A stretch of 64,000 nt of DNA from Rhodococcoides trifolii. Its GTDB lineage: Bacteria; Actinomycetota; Actinomycetes; Mycobacteriales; Mycobacteriaceae. The position numbers were made by a program, and so were the translations under genes. The notes under the pieces were generated by a model. It had not been told where the DNA came from and did no database searches. It saw only the letters and a program-made list of their open reading frames with translations. The stretch covers positions 744,001 to 808,000 of the forward strand of contig NZ_BMCU01000003.1 of assembly GCF_014635345.1 (NCBI RefSeq). The letters are read 5' to 3'. Positions 17,089 through 30,545 of this stretch are shown one piece after another (position 1 is the stretch's first letter; each line of letters starts with the position of its first letter).

Positions 17089-18713
17089 AACGACGCCGAA
17101 TTCGCCCGCCGCAGCTTCCCGGACGAGGTCTTGGGAAGGGTGCCGGGCCCGAGCACCGCTACCGTGCGCGGCCGAACCCCGACCTCGGAGAACACTGCGT
17201 GCACGATGTCGTGCTCGATGCGCTTGACTGCCTCCGGATCGCTGATGTCGTTGGTTTCGGCTGCGACAGCGAAGCTTTCGCGCTTCTGTCCAGCGTCGAG
17301 ACGGATGGCAACCGCGTTGCCGGGCCGCACACCGGAGACGGTGCCGACGGCGCGTTCGATGTCCGTCGGGTAGATGTTGCGGCCGCCCATGATGATCACG
17401 TCCTTGACTCGTCCGCACACCACGACGAGCCCCTCTTCGGTGAAGTAGCCGACGTCACCGGTGTTGAGCCACCCCTCGCCGTCCTGCGTGGGAAGCGGAC
17501 CGTCGACGGTGACGTATCCCGGCGTGACGGCTTTGCCTCGCACCTCGATGACGCCGACGCCGCGACTGGGCAACACCTGACCCTCCGCGTCGACGACGCG
17601 ACCTTCGAGGTTGGGCACCATCTTGCCGAGGGTGGCGAGGCGTCGAACGTTGCCCTTGGTCGCGGGAACCGCGCGCCCCATCGCTTCGAGCAGATCGGCG
17701 TCGACGACGTCGAGCACCTGACCCTGATCGGGGTCCGGAATGGAGACGGCGAGAGTGGTTTCGGCCATGCCGTACACGGGTGCGAGCGCACTGGGAGCGA
17801 GCCCGAATCGGGCACCGGCGTCGGCGAGCGCGATCATCGTGTCGGGATCGACCGGCTCGGCGCCGTTCCACGCATACCGAAGCGAGCTCAGATCGAGTTC
17901 GGTGTCGGCGGGCGCCTGACTCAACCGGCGAGCGAGCAGCGAGTAGGCGAAGTTCGGCGCCGCAGTGACGGTGCCGCGGTACTTGTCGATGAGCTGAGCC
18001 CACAGCAACGGCGACCGCAGGAAGTCCAGCGGAGTGATGCTGACGACCTCGGCACCCACCTGCATGGGGACGGACAGAAAGCCGACCATGCCCATGTCGT
18101 GGAAGAGCGGCAACCAGCTGACCATCACGTCGTCGTCGAGCGAGAACTTGATGCGGTCGATCATCGCGTAGGCGTTGGTGTAGAAGTTCTCGTGCGTGAT
18201 CCGAACGGCCTTCGGGGACCCTGTCGAGCCGGACGTGAGCTGCTGCAACGCGATGTCGGATTCCGAGGTGTCCAGCGGATCGGTGTCCGGTCCGTGACGG
18301 AGATCGTCGATCTTCAGCACGGTGATGCCGCGCTCCTCGAGGATGGGGGCCGCCACATCGAACGGCGCACCGAGAATCACGGCCTTGCAGTCGATCATCC
18401 CGATGACGGTTTCCGTGTCGGCGCCCCACACGCCCAGGTCGGTGCGCGGCGTGGGCTGATGCAGCATGGTCACCGACGCCCCGCGCATCCAGGCGGCCTG
18501 ACAAGCAGGGGCGATGTCGACGGGCTGACCGGCGAGGATGCCGATGGCATCGCCGTGTCCGACTCCGGTGCCGGCGAGCCCGCCGGCCATCTTGCGGGCG
18601 ACGTCGTGGATCTCACCCCAGGTCTGACGCAGGGGCGCGTCGGGCTCGCCGGTGTTGAGTCCGCGGTTGCTCGCGATCGCAGTCGCGTACATCTCCTCGG
18701 TGAACTTGCTCAA
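17079..18713 (-). CDS. pks16: Acyl-CoA synthetase / acyl-AMP ligase (Pks16 type)
   Basis: An adenylate-forming enzyme activating a carboxylic acid, probably a long-chain fatty acid, as acyl-AMP. P-loop [19 protein letters not shown], the [14 protein letters not shown] block, [11 protein letters not shown] and the C-terminal [10 protein letters not shown] and [11 protein letters not shown] are visible. TTG at 18713 is chosen because GAGGAG sits 7 nt upstream, giving 544 residues, the size of M. tuberculosis Rv1013 (Pks16) beside pth. Despite the name it has no ketosynthase domain. It is divergent from prfC; the 202-bp gap between them holds no ORF. Confidence 0.88.
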   Translation of the reverse strand: MSKFTEEMYATAIASNRGLNTGEPDAPLRQTWGEIHDVARKMAGGLAGTGVGHGDAIGILAGQPVDIAPACQAAWMRGASVTMLHQPTPRTDLGVWGADTETVIGMIDCKAVILGAPFDVAAPILEERGITVLKIDDLRHGPDTDPLDTSESDIALQQLTSGSTGSPKAVRITHENFYTNAYAMIDRIKFSLDDDVMVSWLPLFHDMGMVGFLSVPMQVGAEVVSITPLDFLRSPLLWAQLIDKYRGTVTAAPNFAYSLLARRLSQAPADTELDLSSLRYAWNGAEPVDPDTMIALADAGARFGLAPSALAPVYGMAETTLAVSIPDPDQGQVLDVVDADLLEAMGRAVPATKGNVRRLATLGKMVPNLEGRVVDAEGQVLPSRGVGVIEVRGKAVTPGYVTVDGPLPTQDGEGWLNTGDVGYFTEEGLVVVCGRVKDVIIMGGRNIYPTDIERAVGTVSGVRPGNAVAIRLDAGQKRESFAVAAETNDISDPEAVKRIEHDIVHAVFSEVGVRPRTVAVLGPGTLPKTSSGKLRRANSASLLS

Positions 18714-18915
18714 GATCGTTCTCCTCACGCGAGGTGTCGGCGGGAAGGCCGAAGGCCGGCCGCAGATTGTCGGCGCCGTCACCAGTACCTCTATAGCACC
18801 GCCTCCGCCCGCCGTTACGGCAGATGGGTCGCGAGTATCCTTGTCTGGGCAACCCGCTCAGTTCGAATTCGACCGGCATCCTGTTCTCCGGCCGCAAAAC
18901 CTCCGAAAGGCCCGT

Positions 18916-20544
18916 GTGACAACCCCGCCCGAGACCGACACCGTCCCGACCGAGAAGACGACGGTGCCCAAGGGGCTGACGAACGAGGTCGGCCGACGTC
19001 GAACGTTCGCCGTCATCTCCCACCCCGACGCGGGCAAGTCCACGTTGACCGAAGCCCTTGCGCTGCATGCCCGGATGATCTCCGAGGCGGGCGCCATCCA
19101 CGGCAAGTCCGGCCGCAAGTCGACGGTGTCGGACTGGATGGAGATGGAGAAGGCGCGCGGAATCTCGGTCAGTTCCACCGCACTTCAGTTCGAATACCTC
19201 GATCACACAATCAATCTCGTCGACACCCCGGGGCACGCCGACTTCTCCGAGGACACCTACCGAGTCCTCACCGCCGTCGATGCCGCGGTCATGCTCATCG
19301 ACGCGGCCAAGGGTCTGGAACCGCAGACGCTCAAGCTGTTTCAGGTGTGTCGGCACCGCGGGATACCCGTCATCACGGTGATCAACAAGTGGGACCGGCC
19401 GGGCCGGTCACCTCTCGAACTGCTCGACGAAATCGAGCAGCGCATCGGACTGACCCCGACACCGCTGTATTGGCCGGTGGGTATCGCGGGCGACTTCCGC
19501 GGACTGCTCGACGTCACGAACGACGAATACATTCGGTTCACGCGTACGGCCGGCGGAGCCACCATCGCCCCCGAAGAACACATGAGTGTCGAGGCCGCTC
19601 TCGAGCGGGAAGGCGACGAGTGGACCACCGCCGTCGAGGAGAGTGACCTGCTAATCGAGAGCGGACAGCGTCACGACGAGGAGATGTTCCTCGCGGGCCA
19701 GACCTCGCCGGTGATCTTCGGATCGGCGATGCTGAACTTCGGGGTCCACCAGATTCTGGACGCGCTGATCTCGTTCGCTCCCCCGCCCGGCCCACGTCCG
19801 GATGTCGAAGGACACCCGCGCGCAGTCACCGATCCGTTCAGCGCCGTGATCTTCAAGGTCCAAGCCGGTATGGACACCGCGCACCGCGACCGTCTCGCCT
19901 TCATGCGTGTCGTGTCCGGTGTGTTCGAGCGCGGCATGGTGGTCACCCATGCGCAGACGGGGAAGCCGTTCACCACGAAATATGCACAGACCGTGTTCGG
20001 CCGCGAACGCTCTACCGTCGAGAACGCGTATCCGGGCGACGTCGTCGGCCTCGTCAACGCAACCGCGCTCGCCCCGGGGCACACGCTGTACGCCGACAAG
20101 AAGGTCGAGTTTCCGCCGATACCGTCGTTCGCTCCGGAGCATTTTTCCGTTCTTCGGGCGGAGAGCGCCAGCAAGTACAAGCAATTCCGACGCGCGGTGG
20201 ACCAGATGGACTCCGAGGGTGTCGTTCAGATTCTGCGCAACGACGTTCGCGGTGATGCCTCGCCTGTTCTCGCTGCGGTCGGTCCGATGCAGTTCGAAGT
20301 CGTCGCGGCTCGAATGAAGGCCGAGTTCGGCGTCGAAGCTCGCATGGAACCACTCGGATACGCACTGGCCCGCCGCACCGACGCCGAGTCGGCCCCCGAG
20401 TTGGGACGTCAGCGCGGAGTCGAGGTGTTCACTCGCTCGGACGGCGTCATGCTCGCCTTGGTCAGTGACAAATGGCGGCTGCAATATATCGAAAAAGAAC
20501 TCCCGGACCTGACACTCGAGCCCTTGGTAGCTGCTGCGGATTAG
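18916..20544 (+). CDS. prfC: Peptide chain release factor 3
   Basis: A GTPase that removes RF1/RF2 from the ribosome after termination. The 542-residue product has G1 SHPDAGKSTLTE, switch II/G3 DTPGHADFSEDTYR, G4 NKWD, and the GRKSTVSDWMEMEKARGISV block that distinguishes RF3 from EF-G. GTG at 18916 is the start; the open frame extends further upstream into unrelated sequence. RF3 is patchily distributed in bacteria and replaces nothing at this place in the M. tuberculosis map. Confidence 0.95.
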   Translation: MTTPPETDTVPTEKTTVPKGLTNEVGRRRTFAVISHPDAGKSTLTEALALHARMISEAGAIHGKSGRKSTVSDWMEMEKARGISVSSTALQFEYLDHTINLVDTPGHADFSEDTYRVLTAVDAAVMLIDAAKGLEPQTLKLFQVCRHRGIPVITVINKWDRPGRSPLELLDEIEQRIGLTPTPLYWPVGIAGDFRGLLDVTNDEYIRFTRTAGGATIAPEEHMSVEAALEREGDEWTTAVEESDLLIESGQRHDEEMFLAGQTSPVIFGSAMLNFGVHQILDALISFAPPPGPRPDVEGHPRAVTDPFSAVIFKVQAGMDTAHRDRLAFMRVVSGVFERGMVVTHAQTGKPFTTKYAQTVFGRERSTVENAYPGDVVGLVNATALAPGHTLYADKKVEFPPIPSFAPEHFSVLRAESASKYKQFRRAVDQMDSEGVVQILRNDVRGDASPVLAAVGPMQFEVVAARMKAEFGVEARMEPLGYALARRTDAESAPELGRQRGVEVFTRSDGVMLALVSDKWRLQYIEKELPDLTLEPLVAAAD

Positions 20545-20696
20545 CCCGACGCCTGTTTCGCCCAGTAGCAATACCGGCGAGTAGGACAGTTTCCAAGAGT
20601 TTTCCGTACTTATAGCCGGAATACCAATCTGCGTGTTACCGTTTTCACGACCAGAACAAACTTTGGGTACGTTACGAGAGCCGGAGGAGAGTCCGA

Positions 20697-21176
20697 ATGA
20701 GCAACGGACCAGGTGTGCCACTCACGGGCATCAAGGTCGGTAAGACACCGGCCCACAGGTCCACACGGACTCCCACCACCGCGGTACCCCCGCAACCGAG
20801 TAGTGAGGGCGATGACATGACTACATCCAGCGACCAGATCTCCGAGCACGCACTGCCCGGTAGCAGCAGCGCGCCGGCCACCAACGGTTCGTCCAGCGGC
20901 AGCAACGGTGCTTACGGCGCCGGACGCCACCCGAGCCCCGACCGGCGCACCGCCATGGGCATCGCGTCCATCCGCATCGCGGGCCGACTGACCCAGAACG
21001 AGATCGCGAGCCGCGACTCTCGTCCGCTCGACGCCTCGACGGGTCCCGACGAGCTCCTGCAGCTCCTCGGCGAATACCTGACCTCGGGTGGTCTGCAGAG
21101 CCCCGAGCTGCACGTGCGCTCGAACGGAACCACCGTTGTGCTGGACCTGCAGAACCCGGCCAAGGGCTTCCGCTGA
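20697..21176 (+). CDS. Hypothetical protein, disordered N-terminus with a compact C-terminal domain
   Basis: I do not recognise this 159-residue protein. Residues 1-80 are rich in Ser, Thr, Pro and Gly and look disordered. Residues 85-159 form a compact segment with ASIRIAGRLTQNEIASRD, PDELLQLLGEYLTSGG and TVVLDLQNPAKGFR. No signal peptide, membrane helix or Cys is visible. The ATG has CGGAGGAG upstream; another ATG at 20817 would remove half the disordered part. The 152-bp upstream gap is AT-richer than its surroundings, and an 18-bp terminator hairpin follows, so it is probably monocistronic. Confidence 0.75.
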   Translation: MSNGPGVPLTGIKVGKTPAHRSTRTPTTAVPPQPSSEGDDMTTSSDQISEHALPGSSSAPATNGSSSGSNGAYGAGRHPSPDRRTAMGIASIRIAGRLTQNEIASRDSRPLDASTGPDELLQLLGEYLTSGGLQSPELHVRSNGTTVVLDLQNPAKGFR

Positions 21177-21192
21177 TCTGACGCGTTCGATC

Positions 21193-21232
21193 CGAAACCG
21201 CCGACTCACCTCATGGTGAGTCGGCGGTTTCG
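21193..21232 (+). terminator. Perfect 18-bp terminator hairpin
   Basis: CGAAACCGCCGACTCACC pairs perfectly with its complement at 21215-21232 across TCAT. It begins 16 nt after the stop of the orphan gene at 20697 and has an A-tract/T-tract at the stem base, so it can work from either side. Confidence 0.9.
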
Positions 21233-21263
21233 TCGTCTACCACCGTGGAGCCGAACGCACAAA

Positions 21264-21291
21264 GGCGACTCGGAACGGATTCCGAGTCGCC
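21264..21291 (-). terminator. Terminator hairpin, minus strand
   Basis: GGCGACTCGGAA pairs perfectly with TTCCGAGTCGCC across CGGA. Read on the minus strand it is followed by TTT. It lies downstream of the ispE / ABC-F / DUF4166-like operon. The remaining gap (21292-21406) shows no gene. Confidence 0.75.
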
Positions 21292-21406
21292 CTGCGCAAC
21301 CTCGCTGACGGCCTACGTCGGGGGACAACCGCCAGGAGGAGACATCACGTTCTCACGAACGTGTCATCTCGCATTCGGTTCCGCCCGACGGGGGGATGGG
21401 TGCTGT

Positions 21407-22083
21407 TTATTCTCTCGGCTCGACTCGGTTCGGCCCGAGCCCGCTCGGAAGATCGCTGGGCGCGCACGGCTCCTGGGTAGCGGTGAACCATCCCGAGTAA
21501 CGGAACAGCGTCCCCATGGCGCGGCCACGCACCTCGATGTCGATGCAGTGCCGTGACGTCGACTCGTCCCACCACTCGCGGCCGAACGTCTCGGCCGACA
21601 GCAGCGCCGGCGGCTTGATCGAGCCACGCGGTGCGAGGAATCGAGGAAATCCGCTGTAGAGGCGCAGTCCTCCCTCGGAGTCGGCGGAGCACTGGGTGTG
21701 CACCACCATGTCCGGCCCAGCGCCGATGTAGTCCAACGCGCCCTTCTGCCCCAACACCATCACCGAGTCGAGCGATACGTCCCGACCCGGGAAATGGAAC
21801 CGGCGCACGAAGGCCAGTGTCTCGCGACCCAGGTCGTCGACGTAGGCGTAGTTGGCGATGGTGAACGGGATGTTCTCGCCCTGAATGGACGGAACTATGT
21901 TGCGCTTGCCGCCCAGCCACAGCGCAGGCGGCGGAACGAGCTTGGAATGGCCGATGCTCTCCATCACGCCGGTCCCGAATTGGGCCACGTGGTCACTGGA
22001 GGAGAATCCGAAGCGCCACTGTTCCTTCGGATGCAGTAATTCGAATTCCGCGCCCATCACCGAACGCACCACAGACACAGCCA

Positions 22084-22084
<1 letters not shown>
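21407..22084 (-). CDS. DUF4166-like protein
   Basis: A 225-residue soluble protein. The opening RSVMGAEFELLHPKEQWRF, the FGTGVM motif, and the later GLRLYSGFPRFLAP and RHCIDIEVRGRAMGTLFRYSG blocks resemble DUF4166, a family of unknown function; this is from memory and not certain. It begins at an ATG that overlaps the ABC-F stop by one base (TGATG). Last gene of a three-gene minus-strand operon; a terminator follows. Confidence 0.6.
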
Positions 22085-23861
<1,777 letters not shown>

Positions 23862-23862
<1 letters not shown>

Positions 23863-24797
23863 CAGTTGCCACCCCTCGAAGAGCGGGGCACAACGCGCGC
23901 ACCCGCGACGGGTCCGGTGGCGACCCGAACGGTGCGGCACACGCCGGCTCCGGCGAGCTCGGCACCGACCTCGACAGCGGCGTCGGCCGTCGAGCAGAGG
24001 AAAGCGCAGGTAGGTCCGGAGCCGGACACGATGCCGGCGAGAGCGCCGGCCGTGACGCCCGCGCGCAGGGTGCGCCGCAGGTCGGGTTGCAGTGAGACGG
24101 CAGCGGCCTGAAGGTCGTTACCGAGAAGTGGGGCGACCCGAGTGGGGTCACCGGAGGCTAGCGCGAGCATGAGTTCCTTGGAGTCGCCGAGACGTGGTGG
24201 GCTGCCTTTGGAGCGCAACTCGTCGAGCTCGCGGTAGACGGCGGGGGTGCTCAAGCCGCCCTTCGCGAGTGCGAGTACCCAATGAAATGTGTTGCGAGAG
24301 AGCACCGGTAGAAGCTTTTCTCCGCGTCCGGTGCCGACGGCCGTTCCACCCGTGAGCGCGAACGGGACGTCGCTGCCCAGCCGAGCGGCGAACGAATGAA
24401 GTTCCGCACGAGTGAGTTCGAGATTCCACAGCGCATCGGCGGCCAGCAGTGCGGCGGCGGCGTCGGCGCTGCCTCCGGCCATGCCACCCGCCACCGGGAT
24501 CCCCTTGTCGATCGTGATGGCCACGTCGGGACTGTGCCCGGTCGCGGCCGCCACCATCTCGATCGCTCTCCACGCCAAGTTGTCCGAATTCGTGGGGACG
24601 GACGCGGCGTCCTCGCCTCGCACGGTCACCGACGTGGCAGGCGCGGGCACGATCGACACGTCGTCCCCGAGCGAGAGAGCTTGGAACACCGTTTCGAGTT
24701 CGTGGAAGCCGTCCTCTCGGAGGTCACCCACCGCGAGATGCAGGTTGACCTTGGAGGGCGCCCGCACGGTGACGGGACGCGGAACAACGGTGAGCAC
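23862..24797 (-). CDS. ispE: 4-diphosphocytidyl-2-C-methyl-D-erythritol kinase
   Basis: Phosphorylates CDP-methylerythritol in the MEP isoprenoid pathway. A 311-residue GHMP kinase: [21 protein letters not shown] at the N-terminus, the glycine-rich ATP loop [17 protein letters not shown], and [11 protein letters not shown] near the end. GTG at 24797 is used; TAAGCT (24806-24811 on this strand) ends 8 nt upstream, fitting a leaderless start. In M. tuberculosis ispE follows ksgA; here a WYL regulator and two-component genes separate them. Confidence 0.95.
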
Positions 24798-24876
24798 GAG
24801 AAACAAGCTTAGTCGGTGAGCAGGTGCCCCCCGATCGAGGACTGCGGCTGTCCGCGTTTGCGAGCACACTTCTTCC

Positions 24877-25845
24877 ATGCGAGAAACCTCGGCGCGACTG
24901 CTCGGACTGCTGTCGCTGTTGCAGACCCGTCGCGACTGGTCCGGGGCCGAACTGGCGGAGCGGTTGCAGATCACCACCCGAACCGTGCGGCGCGACGTCG
25001 ACCGACTCCGATACCTCGGCTACCCGATCGACGGATCCGTCGGCGTCGGCGGCGGGTATCGACTCGGCGCCGGGGCGGAGATGCCGCCCCTGCTCCTCGC
25101 GGACGAGGAGGTCCTCGCCGTGGCCATCGGATTGCAGTCCGGCGCAACCGGTTCGGTGACCGGCCTCGGTGAGGCATCGCTGCAGGCGCTGACGAAATTG
25201 CGACAGGTCATGCCATCGCGTCTGCGTCACCGACTCGACGCACTCGACATCGACGTACTCGAACACGGGCCCGCACAGTCCAGTGTCGACGCGGCCACGC
25301 TCACCGCCGTCGCCACGGTCTGCCACGCGCGCGAGCGGTTGCGATTCGACTACACCGCACACGACGGAACGAGCACCCGGCGCGAGGTCGAACCGTATCG
25401 CCTGGTGCGAGCGGGCAACCGCTGGTACCTCGTGGCGTGGGACATCTCACGGGAGGATTGGCGCTCGTTCCGCGTCGACCGCCTCGAACCGAAAATTCCC
25501 ACCGGTCCGCGCTTCGCGCCGCGCGAACTTCCTCAGGGAGGTGCTGCGCACTTCGTCGCGACCGGGATCGATCGCGCCTTCGCTCAGGTACACGCGAGGG
25601 TGACCCTGCACGCGTCGGTGGAACGAATCGCGCCTGTCGTAGACCCGGCCTGGGGAATGCTGGAGTCGGTCGACGACGACACGTGCGAGATCTCCCTGTC
25701 GGGAACGACGATGAAAGCCGTCGCCCGTTGGTTGGCGGCATTCGACGTGGATTTCACCGTGATCGAGCCCCCTGAGCTGCGCGACGAGTGCCGACGGCTG
25801 GCGGAGCGGCACTCGGCGTTGAGCCGAAGGTATCAGCAGGCTTGA
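24877..25845 (+). CDS. WYL-domain transcriptional regulator
   Basis: A 322-residue regulator. The N-terminal HTH_11 winged helix ([39 protein letters not shown]) is followed by the WYL domain (residues about 140-230: [41 protein letters not shown]) and a C-terminal WCX segment. WYL proteins often respond to nucleic-acid or small-molecule ligands. No ribosome-binding site precedes the ATG. Divergent from ispE; the YqeB-like gene follows by 50 nt with its own leaderless-type promoter. Confidence 0.92.
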   Translation: MRETSARLLGLLSLLQTRRDWSGAELAERLQITTRTVRRDVDRLRYLGYPIDGSVGVGGGYRLGAGAEMPPLLLADEEVLAVAIGLQSGATGSVTGLGEASLQALTKLRQVMPSRLRHRLDALDIDVLEHGPAQSSVDAATLTAVATVCHARERLRFDYTAHDGTSTRREVEPYRLVRAGNRWYLVAWDISREDWRSFRVDRLEPKIPTGPRFAPRELPQGGAAHFVATGIDRAFAQVHARVTLHASVERIAPVVDPAWGMLESVDDDTCEISLSGTTMKAVARWLAAFDVDFTVIEPPELRDECRRLAERHSALSRRYQQA

Positions 25846-25895
25846 TACTTTCGGCGACTGCTGCGGGACCGTCGTCGTCGATAGCGTCTCGTGTC

Positions 25896-26600
25896 ATGAC
25901 CGATATCCAGTACTCGAAAGAGAACGCCACCGTCCTCGGCCTGAGCCGAACCGACCGTGTGGCCGTCGTCGTCGGCTTCGCACTGCTGGCTGCGGCCGTC
26001 GGCGCGGCCGTTCCGTTCGTAGGACATTGGGTGCTGACACTGCAATGGACACCACCGTTCTACGGCCCGCTCGAGCTGATCGATTCGTGGACGCGGTGGG
26101 TCGCGGTGAGCGTGCTGGCCGGCGTAGGCCTCCTGGCCGGGGGCGCTTTCGGGGTGTACGCGTTACTCGAGCAAGTCGTCGTCACCATGTCGGACAGCAT
26201 GATTCGATTCGAAGACGACAACAGGGAGACATCCGTTCCGCACGAGGAGGTCAGTGCGATCTTTCTCGACGGCAAGCAACTCGTGGTACTCGGGCAGGAC
26301 TCGACTCAGGTCATCCGCACGGCCGTCGAGGCGAAGACGGACGAGATACGCGACGGCGCTCGACGCCACCACTACCCCTGGTTCGACTCCGACCCGCACG
26401 CCGAGTTGTTCCGCCGCTGGGCTCCGGGCACACCCGACCTCCCACCTGCCGCCAACGCGCTGCTGAAAGTGCGGGCCGACGCGTTGGAGAAGAAGTCGCG
26501 TGCGGACATCGAGGAGTTCCGCGTGGAGGTCGAAAAGCTCGGTTTCGTCGTCCGGGAGGTGAAGAAGGCCCAGTACTGGCGTCCGCTCGTACGATCATGA
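25896..26600 (+). CDS. YqeB-like two-helix membrane protein
   Basis: A 234-residue protein with two hydrophobic helices (about residues 25-48 and 72-95) separated by a short loop LQWTPPFYGPLELIDSWTRW, then a soluble domain (SMIRFEDDNRETSVPHEEVSAIFLDGKQLVVLG) and a charged C-terminal helix. It resembles the actinobacterial YqeB family of unknown function, from memory. TAGCGT (25882-25887) ends 8 nt before the ATG. Its stop overlaps the kinase start (ATGA), which suggests a functional link with the downstream two-component pair. Confidence 0.7.
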   Translation: MTDIQYSKENATVLGLSRTDRVAVVVGFALLAAAVGAAVPFVGHWVLTLQWTPPFYGPLELIDSWTRWVAVSVLAGVGLLAGGAFGVYALLEQVVVTMSDSMIRFEDDNRETSVPHEEVSAIFLDGKQLVVLGQDSTQVIRTAVEAKTDEIRDGARRHHYPWFDSDPHAELFRRWAPGTPDLPPAANALLKVRADALEKKSRADIEEFRVEVEKLGFVVREVKKAQYWRPLVRS

Positions 26601-27718
26601 CCGTGACTCGGGTGCGGCTGGGCGACGTGGGTGCTCTCGCACTGACCCTTGCTGTCGCCGCAATGACGCTGATCGACGACGTCGACGCCGGGAGCGGCTG
26701 GTCGACGTACACCACCGTGTCACTCGCGCTCACCGTGATTGCCTTCGCCGTCTTGACTGTCCGGCGGCGACACCCGGTGGGTGTTGCGGTGGCCCTGCTG
26801 CCGATCGTCGCGGTCACCGAGGTGGCCGGGGGCGCCGCGCTGGTCGCGGTGTTCTGCGTCGCGGCGCTGACCACCTGGCGAACCGCGCTGTGGATCACCG
26901 TTCTCCATTTCCTCGCTCCGATACCGGTCACGGTGATCACGTACGACACCGCGCTGGGTGTGGTCGGCGGCAACTTGTTCGGCGCGGCACTGGTTGCCCT
27001 GGCTCTGGCGTGGGGCACAGCGGTGCGTCAGCGACGCGAACTCCTCGAGTCCCTACGCGAGCGTGCCGAGCGCGCCGAGACCGAGGCGGAGCTCGAAGCC
27101 GAACGGTCGCGGTGGCAAGAGCGCGAACGGATTGCTCGAGAGATGCATGACGTTCTCGCCCATCGAATTTCGCTGATCAGCCTGCACGCGGGTGCACTCG
27201 AACTCGGATCCGACAATGTCGAGGCGACCGCCGGAACCATTCGCCTCGCCGCGCGCGACGCACTCGACGATCTACGAGACGTCCTGGGCGTTCTTCGGTC
27301 GGACACCTCGCCAGGGGTTCGACCCCAGCGCGGCGTCGACGACATCGCCGAGCTGGTACGCGAATCCGAGGGGGCGGGCACGACGGTCCATGTCGACGTC
27401 TGCGACGTGGAGGATCTGGATCCCGCGAACTCCCGAGCGGCGTACCGGATCGCCCAGGAAGGGTTGACGAACGCGCGCAAACACGCACCGGGAGAACACG
27501 TCACACTCACCGTCGAGCACGAACGCGACAGACTGCATCTGACCGTCGTGAACCAGGTGGGGTGCGGCGACCACCCCACCGGTCCCGGGTCACGGTCCGG
27601 TCTGGTCGGCATCACCGAACGCGTGCGGCTGGCAGACGGGACACTCGAGCACGGAATCGTCGCTCGGGGCGGCCGGCACGAGTTCGTACTGGAGGTGTGG
27701 TTGCCGTGGACCAGGTGA
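26597..27718 (+). CDS. Two-component sensor histidine kinase, NarL-partner type
   Basis: A 373-residue kinase with four to six membrane helices in residues 10-140, a coiled coil (145-180), the H-box RIAREMHDVLAHRISLIS with His184, and a HATPase domain (RIAQEGLTNARKHAPG, GLVGITERVRLADG). No extracytoplasmic sensor domain is visible, as in DesK-type kinases that sense the envelope. It overlaps the YqeB-like gene by ATGA and the response regulator by 13 nt. Confidence 0.92.
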   Translation: MTVTRVRLGDVGALALTLAVAAMTLIDDVDAGSGWSTYTTVSLALTVIAFAVLTVRRRHPVGVAVALLPIVAVTEVAGGAALVAVFCVAALTTWRTALWITVLHFLAPIPVTVITYDTALGVVGGNLFGAALVALALAWGTAVRQRRELLESLRERAERAETEAELEAERSRWQERERIAREMHDVLAHRISLISLHAGALELGSDNVEATAGTIRLAARDALDDLRDVLGVLRSDTSPGVRPQRGVDDIAELVRESEGAGTTVHVDVCDVEDLDPANSRAAYRIAQEGLTNARKHAPGEHVTLTVEHERDRLHLTVVNQVGCGDHPTGPGSRSGLVGITERVRLADGTLEHGIVARGGRHEFVLEVWLPWTR

Positions 27719-28365
27719 GGATCGTGATCATCGACGACGATGCGCTCGTGCGGTCCGGACTGTCGGCGATCCTGGGGACGGACGCCGGCCTCGCGGTGGT
27801 GGGTGAGGCCGCCGACGGTCGGGAGGGGCTCGTGTCGATCGCCGCTTTCAGACCCGATGTGGTGCTACTCGACATCCGAATGCCGACCATGGACGGGCTC
27901 GCCGCCCTGGAGGAACTCCGGCGAACCGACACCCGCACCGCGGTGATCGTGTTGACCACCTTCGACTCCGACCGATACATCCTGCGCGCGCTGCGGTGCG
28001 GCGCAGACGGATTCCTCCTGAAGGACATCGCACCACGGGAGCTGATCGCCGCCGTCCACCGCGTCGCAGCCGGTGAACCGATGCTCTCGCCCGCCGTGAC
28101 CGCACGGCTCATCGATCACGTTGCAGCGCAGGACGATACCGAGGTGCGGTCCGACCGCGCCCGGACACGTCTCGAGGCGCTGACGCCGCGGGAACGGGAA
28201 GTCGCCGACGCCGTGTCGAAGGGTCGGACCAATGCCGAGATCGGTGAGCAACTGTTCATGAGCCGACCGACGGTCAAGACCTACGTCTCGCGCATTCTGG
28301 CCAAACTCGAGATGACGAATCGGGTTCAGGTGGCAATCCTGGTGCACGAAGCGCTCACTGGGTGA
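27706..28365 (+). CDS. LuxR/NarL-family response regulator
   Basis: A 219-residue regulator. The receiver carries D10-D12, phospho-acceptor D56 (LLDIRMP) and Lys in LLKDIAPRE. The C-terminal LuxR domain includes [42 protein letters not shown] 27706 has GGAGG 10 nt upstream; GTG 27715, which would overlap the kinase stop as GTGA, is the alternative. It ends 11 nt inside the convergent ksgA 3' end. Confidence 0.93.
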   Translation: MDQVRIVIIDDDALVRSGLSAILGTDAGLAVVGEAADGREGLVSIAAFRPDVVLLDIRMPTMDGLAALEELRRTDTRTAVIVLTTFDSDRYILRALRCGADGFLLKDIAPRELIAAVHRVAAGEPMLSPAVTARLIDHVAAQDDTEVRSDRARTRLEALTPREREVADAVSKGRTNAEIGEQLFMSRPTVKTYVSRILAKLEMTNRVQVAILVHEALTG

Positions 28366-29224
28366 GCGCCAGCCTCACGAACGCTGCCACGTCCAGCGTC
28401 TCCCCGCGGGCCGACGGGTCGATCCTCGCCGCCGTCAACCGCCGCTCCGCTTCCATGGGCGATCCTGCCCAACCAGCCAGTGCGGCGCGTAACGTCTTGC
28501 GGCGCTGCGCGAATGCTGCATCGACCACTGCGAAGAGGATCTTACGAAATGCTTCGTCCATGGGCCACTGCGGATCCGGGTGCCGGTCGATGCGCACCAA
28601 GCCTGATTCGACCTTCGGGACCGGCCAGAACACCGAGTTGCCGACGGATCCGGCGCGGCGCACGGTGCCGAACCACGCCGCCTTCACGCTGGGCACCCCG
28701 TAGGTCTTGCTTCCCGGCGGGGCGGCGAGGCGATCGGCCACCTCGGCCTGCACCATCACGAGAGCTGTTCTGATGGAGGGTAGTTCGGACATCAGGTGCA
28801 GTAGAACCGGAACCGCGACGTTGTACGGGAGGTTCGCAACCAGCGCGGTGGGCGCGGCGCCGATGTCCGACGCGCGGACACGTAACGCGTCGGCGCCGAC
28901 CACACTGAGTCGGGAAGTCTCGCCGGGCGCTCGATCGGCGACGGTCACCGGAAGCCGTTGAGCAAGAACAGGATCGATCTCCACGGCGACGACATGCTCG
29001 ACGACATCGAGAAGGGCCAGGGTCAACGACCCGAGACCGGGGCCCACTTCGAGCACGGTGTCGTCGGGTCCGACGCCGGCGGAGACCACGATGCGGCGCA
29101 CCGTATTGGCATCGTGCACGAAGTTCTGCCCCAACGTCTTCGTGGGGCGGATGTCGAGGTCGGCAGCGAGCGAGCGCACTTCGGCAGGTCCGAGCAGGGC
29201 GACGCGGCGAGAACTATCGGGCAC
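28355..29224 (-). CDS. ksgA: 16S rRNA (adenine1518-N6/adenine1519-N6)-dimethyltransferase
   Basis: Dimethylates two adjacent adenines near the 3' end of 16S rRNA during 30S maturation. The 289-residue protein has [18 protein letters not shown], the SAM motif [11 protein letters not shown], acidic EID, and the catalytic NLPYNV motif. It starts at GTG. TAGAGT (29231-29236 on this strand) ends 6 nt upstream with no Shine-Dalgarno sequence. It follows rpfB by 23 nt on the same strand, as in M. tuberculosis (Rv1009-Rv1010). Confidence 0.96.
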   Translation of the reverse strand: MPDSSRRVALLGPAEVRSLAADLDIRPTKTLGQNFVHDANTVRRIVVSAGVGPDDTVLEVGPGLGSLTLALLDVVEHVVAVEIDPVLAQRLPVTVADRAPGETSRLSVVGADALRVRASDIGAAPTALVANLPYNVAVPVLLHLMSELPSIRTALVMVQAEVADRLAAPPGSKTYGVPSVKAAWFGTVRRAGSVGNSVFWPVPKVESGLVRIDRHPDPQWPMDEAFRKILFAVVDAAFAQRRKTLRAALAGWAGSPMEAERRLTAARIDPSARGETLDVAAFVRLALTQ

Positions 29225-29247
29225 GTGAGGACTCTAGGCGCTGACGC

Positions 29248-30422
<1,175 letters not shown>

Positions 30423-30545
30423 AACGATCACGGTACGGTAACGAATGGGCGCACGGACGGCAACTTCACTGGTTGGTGACCGGGTGGGGATACGGTGCGG
30501 ACCGACGTATCCCTCGCTCTGCATCACACCCGAAAGGCACCCTCT

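Noticed and set aside
17079..18713. Polyketide synthase, as the name pks16 implies
   Set aside because: The protein has only the adenylating domain. No ketosynthase, acyltransferase or carrier domain is present.
17199..19646. 815-codon plus-strand ORF opposite pks16 and running into prfC
   Set aside because: It spans two genes in other frames, with low-complexity His/Arg/Asp translation typical of antisense high-GC frames.
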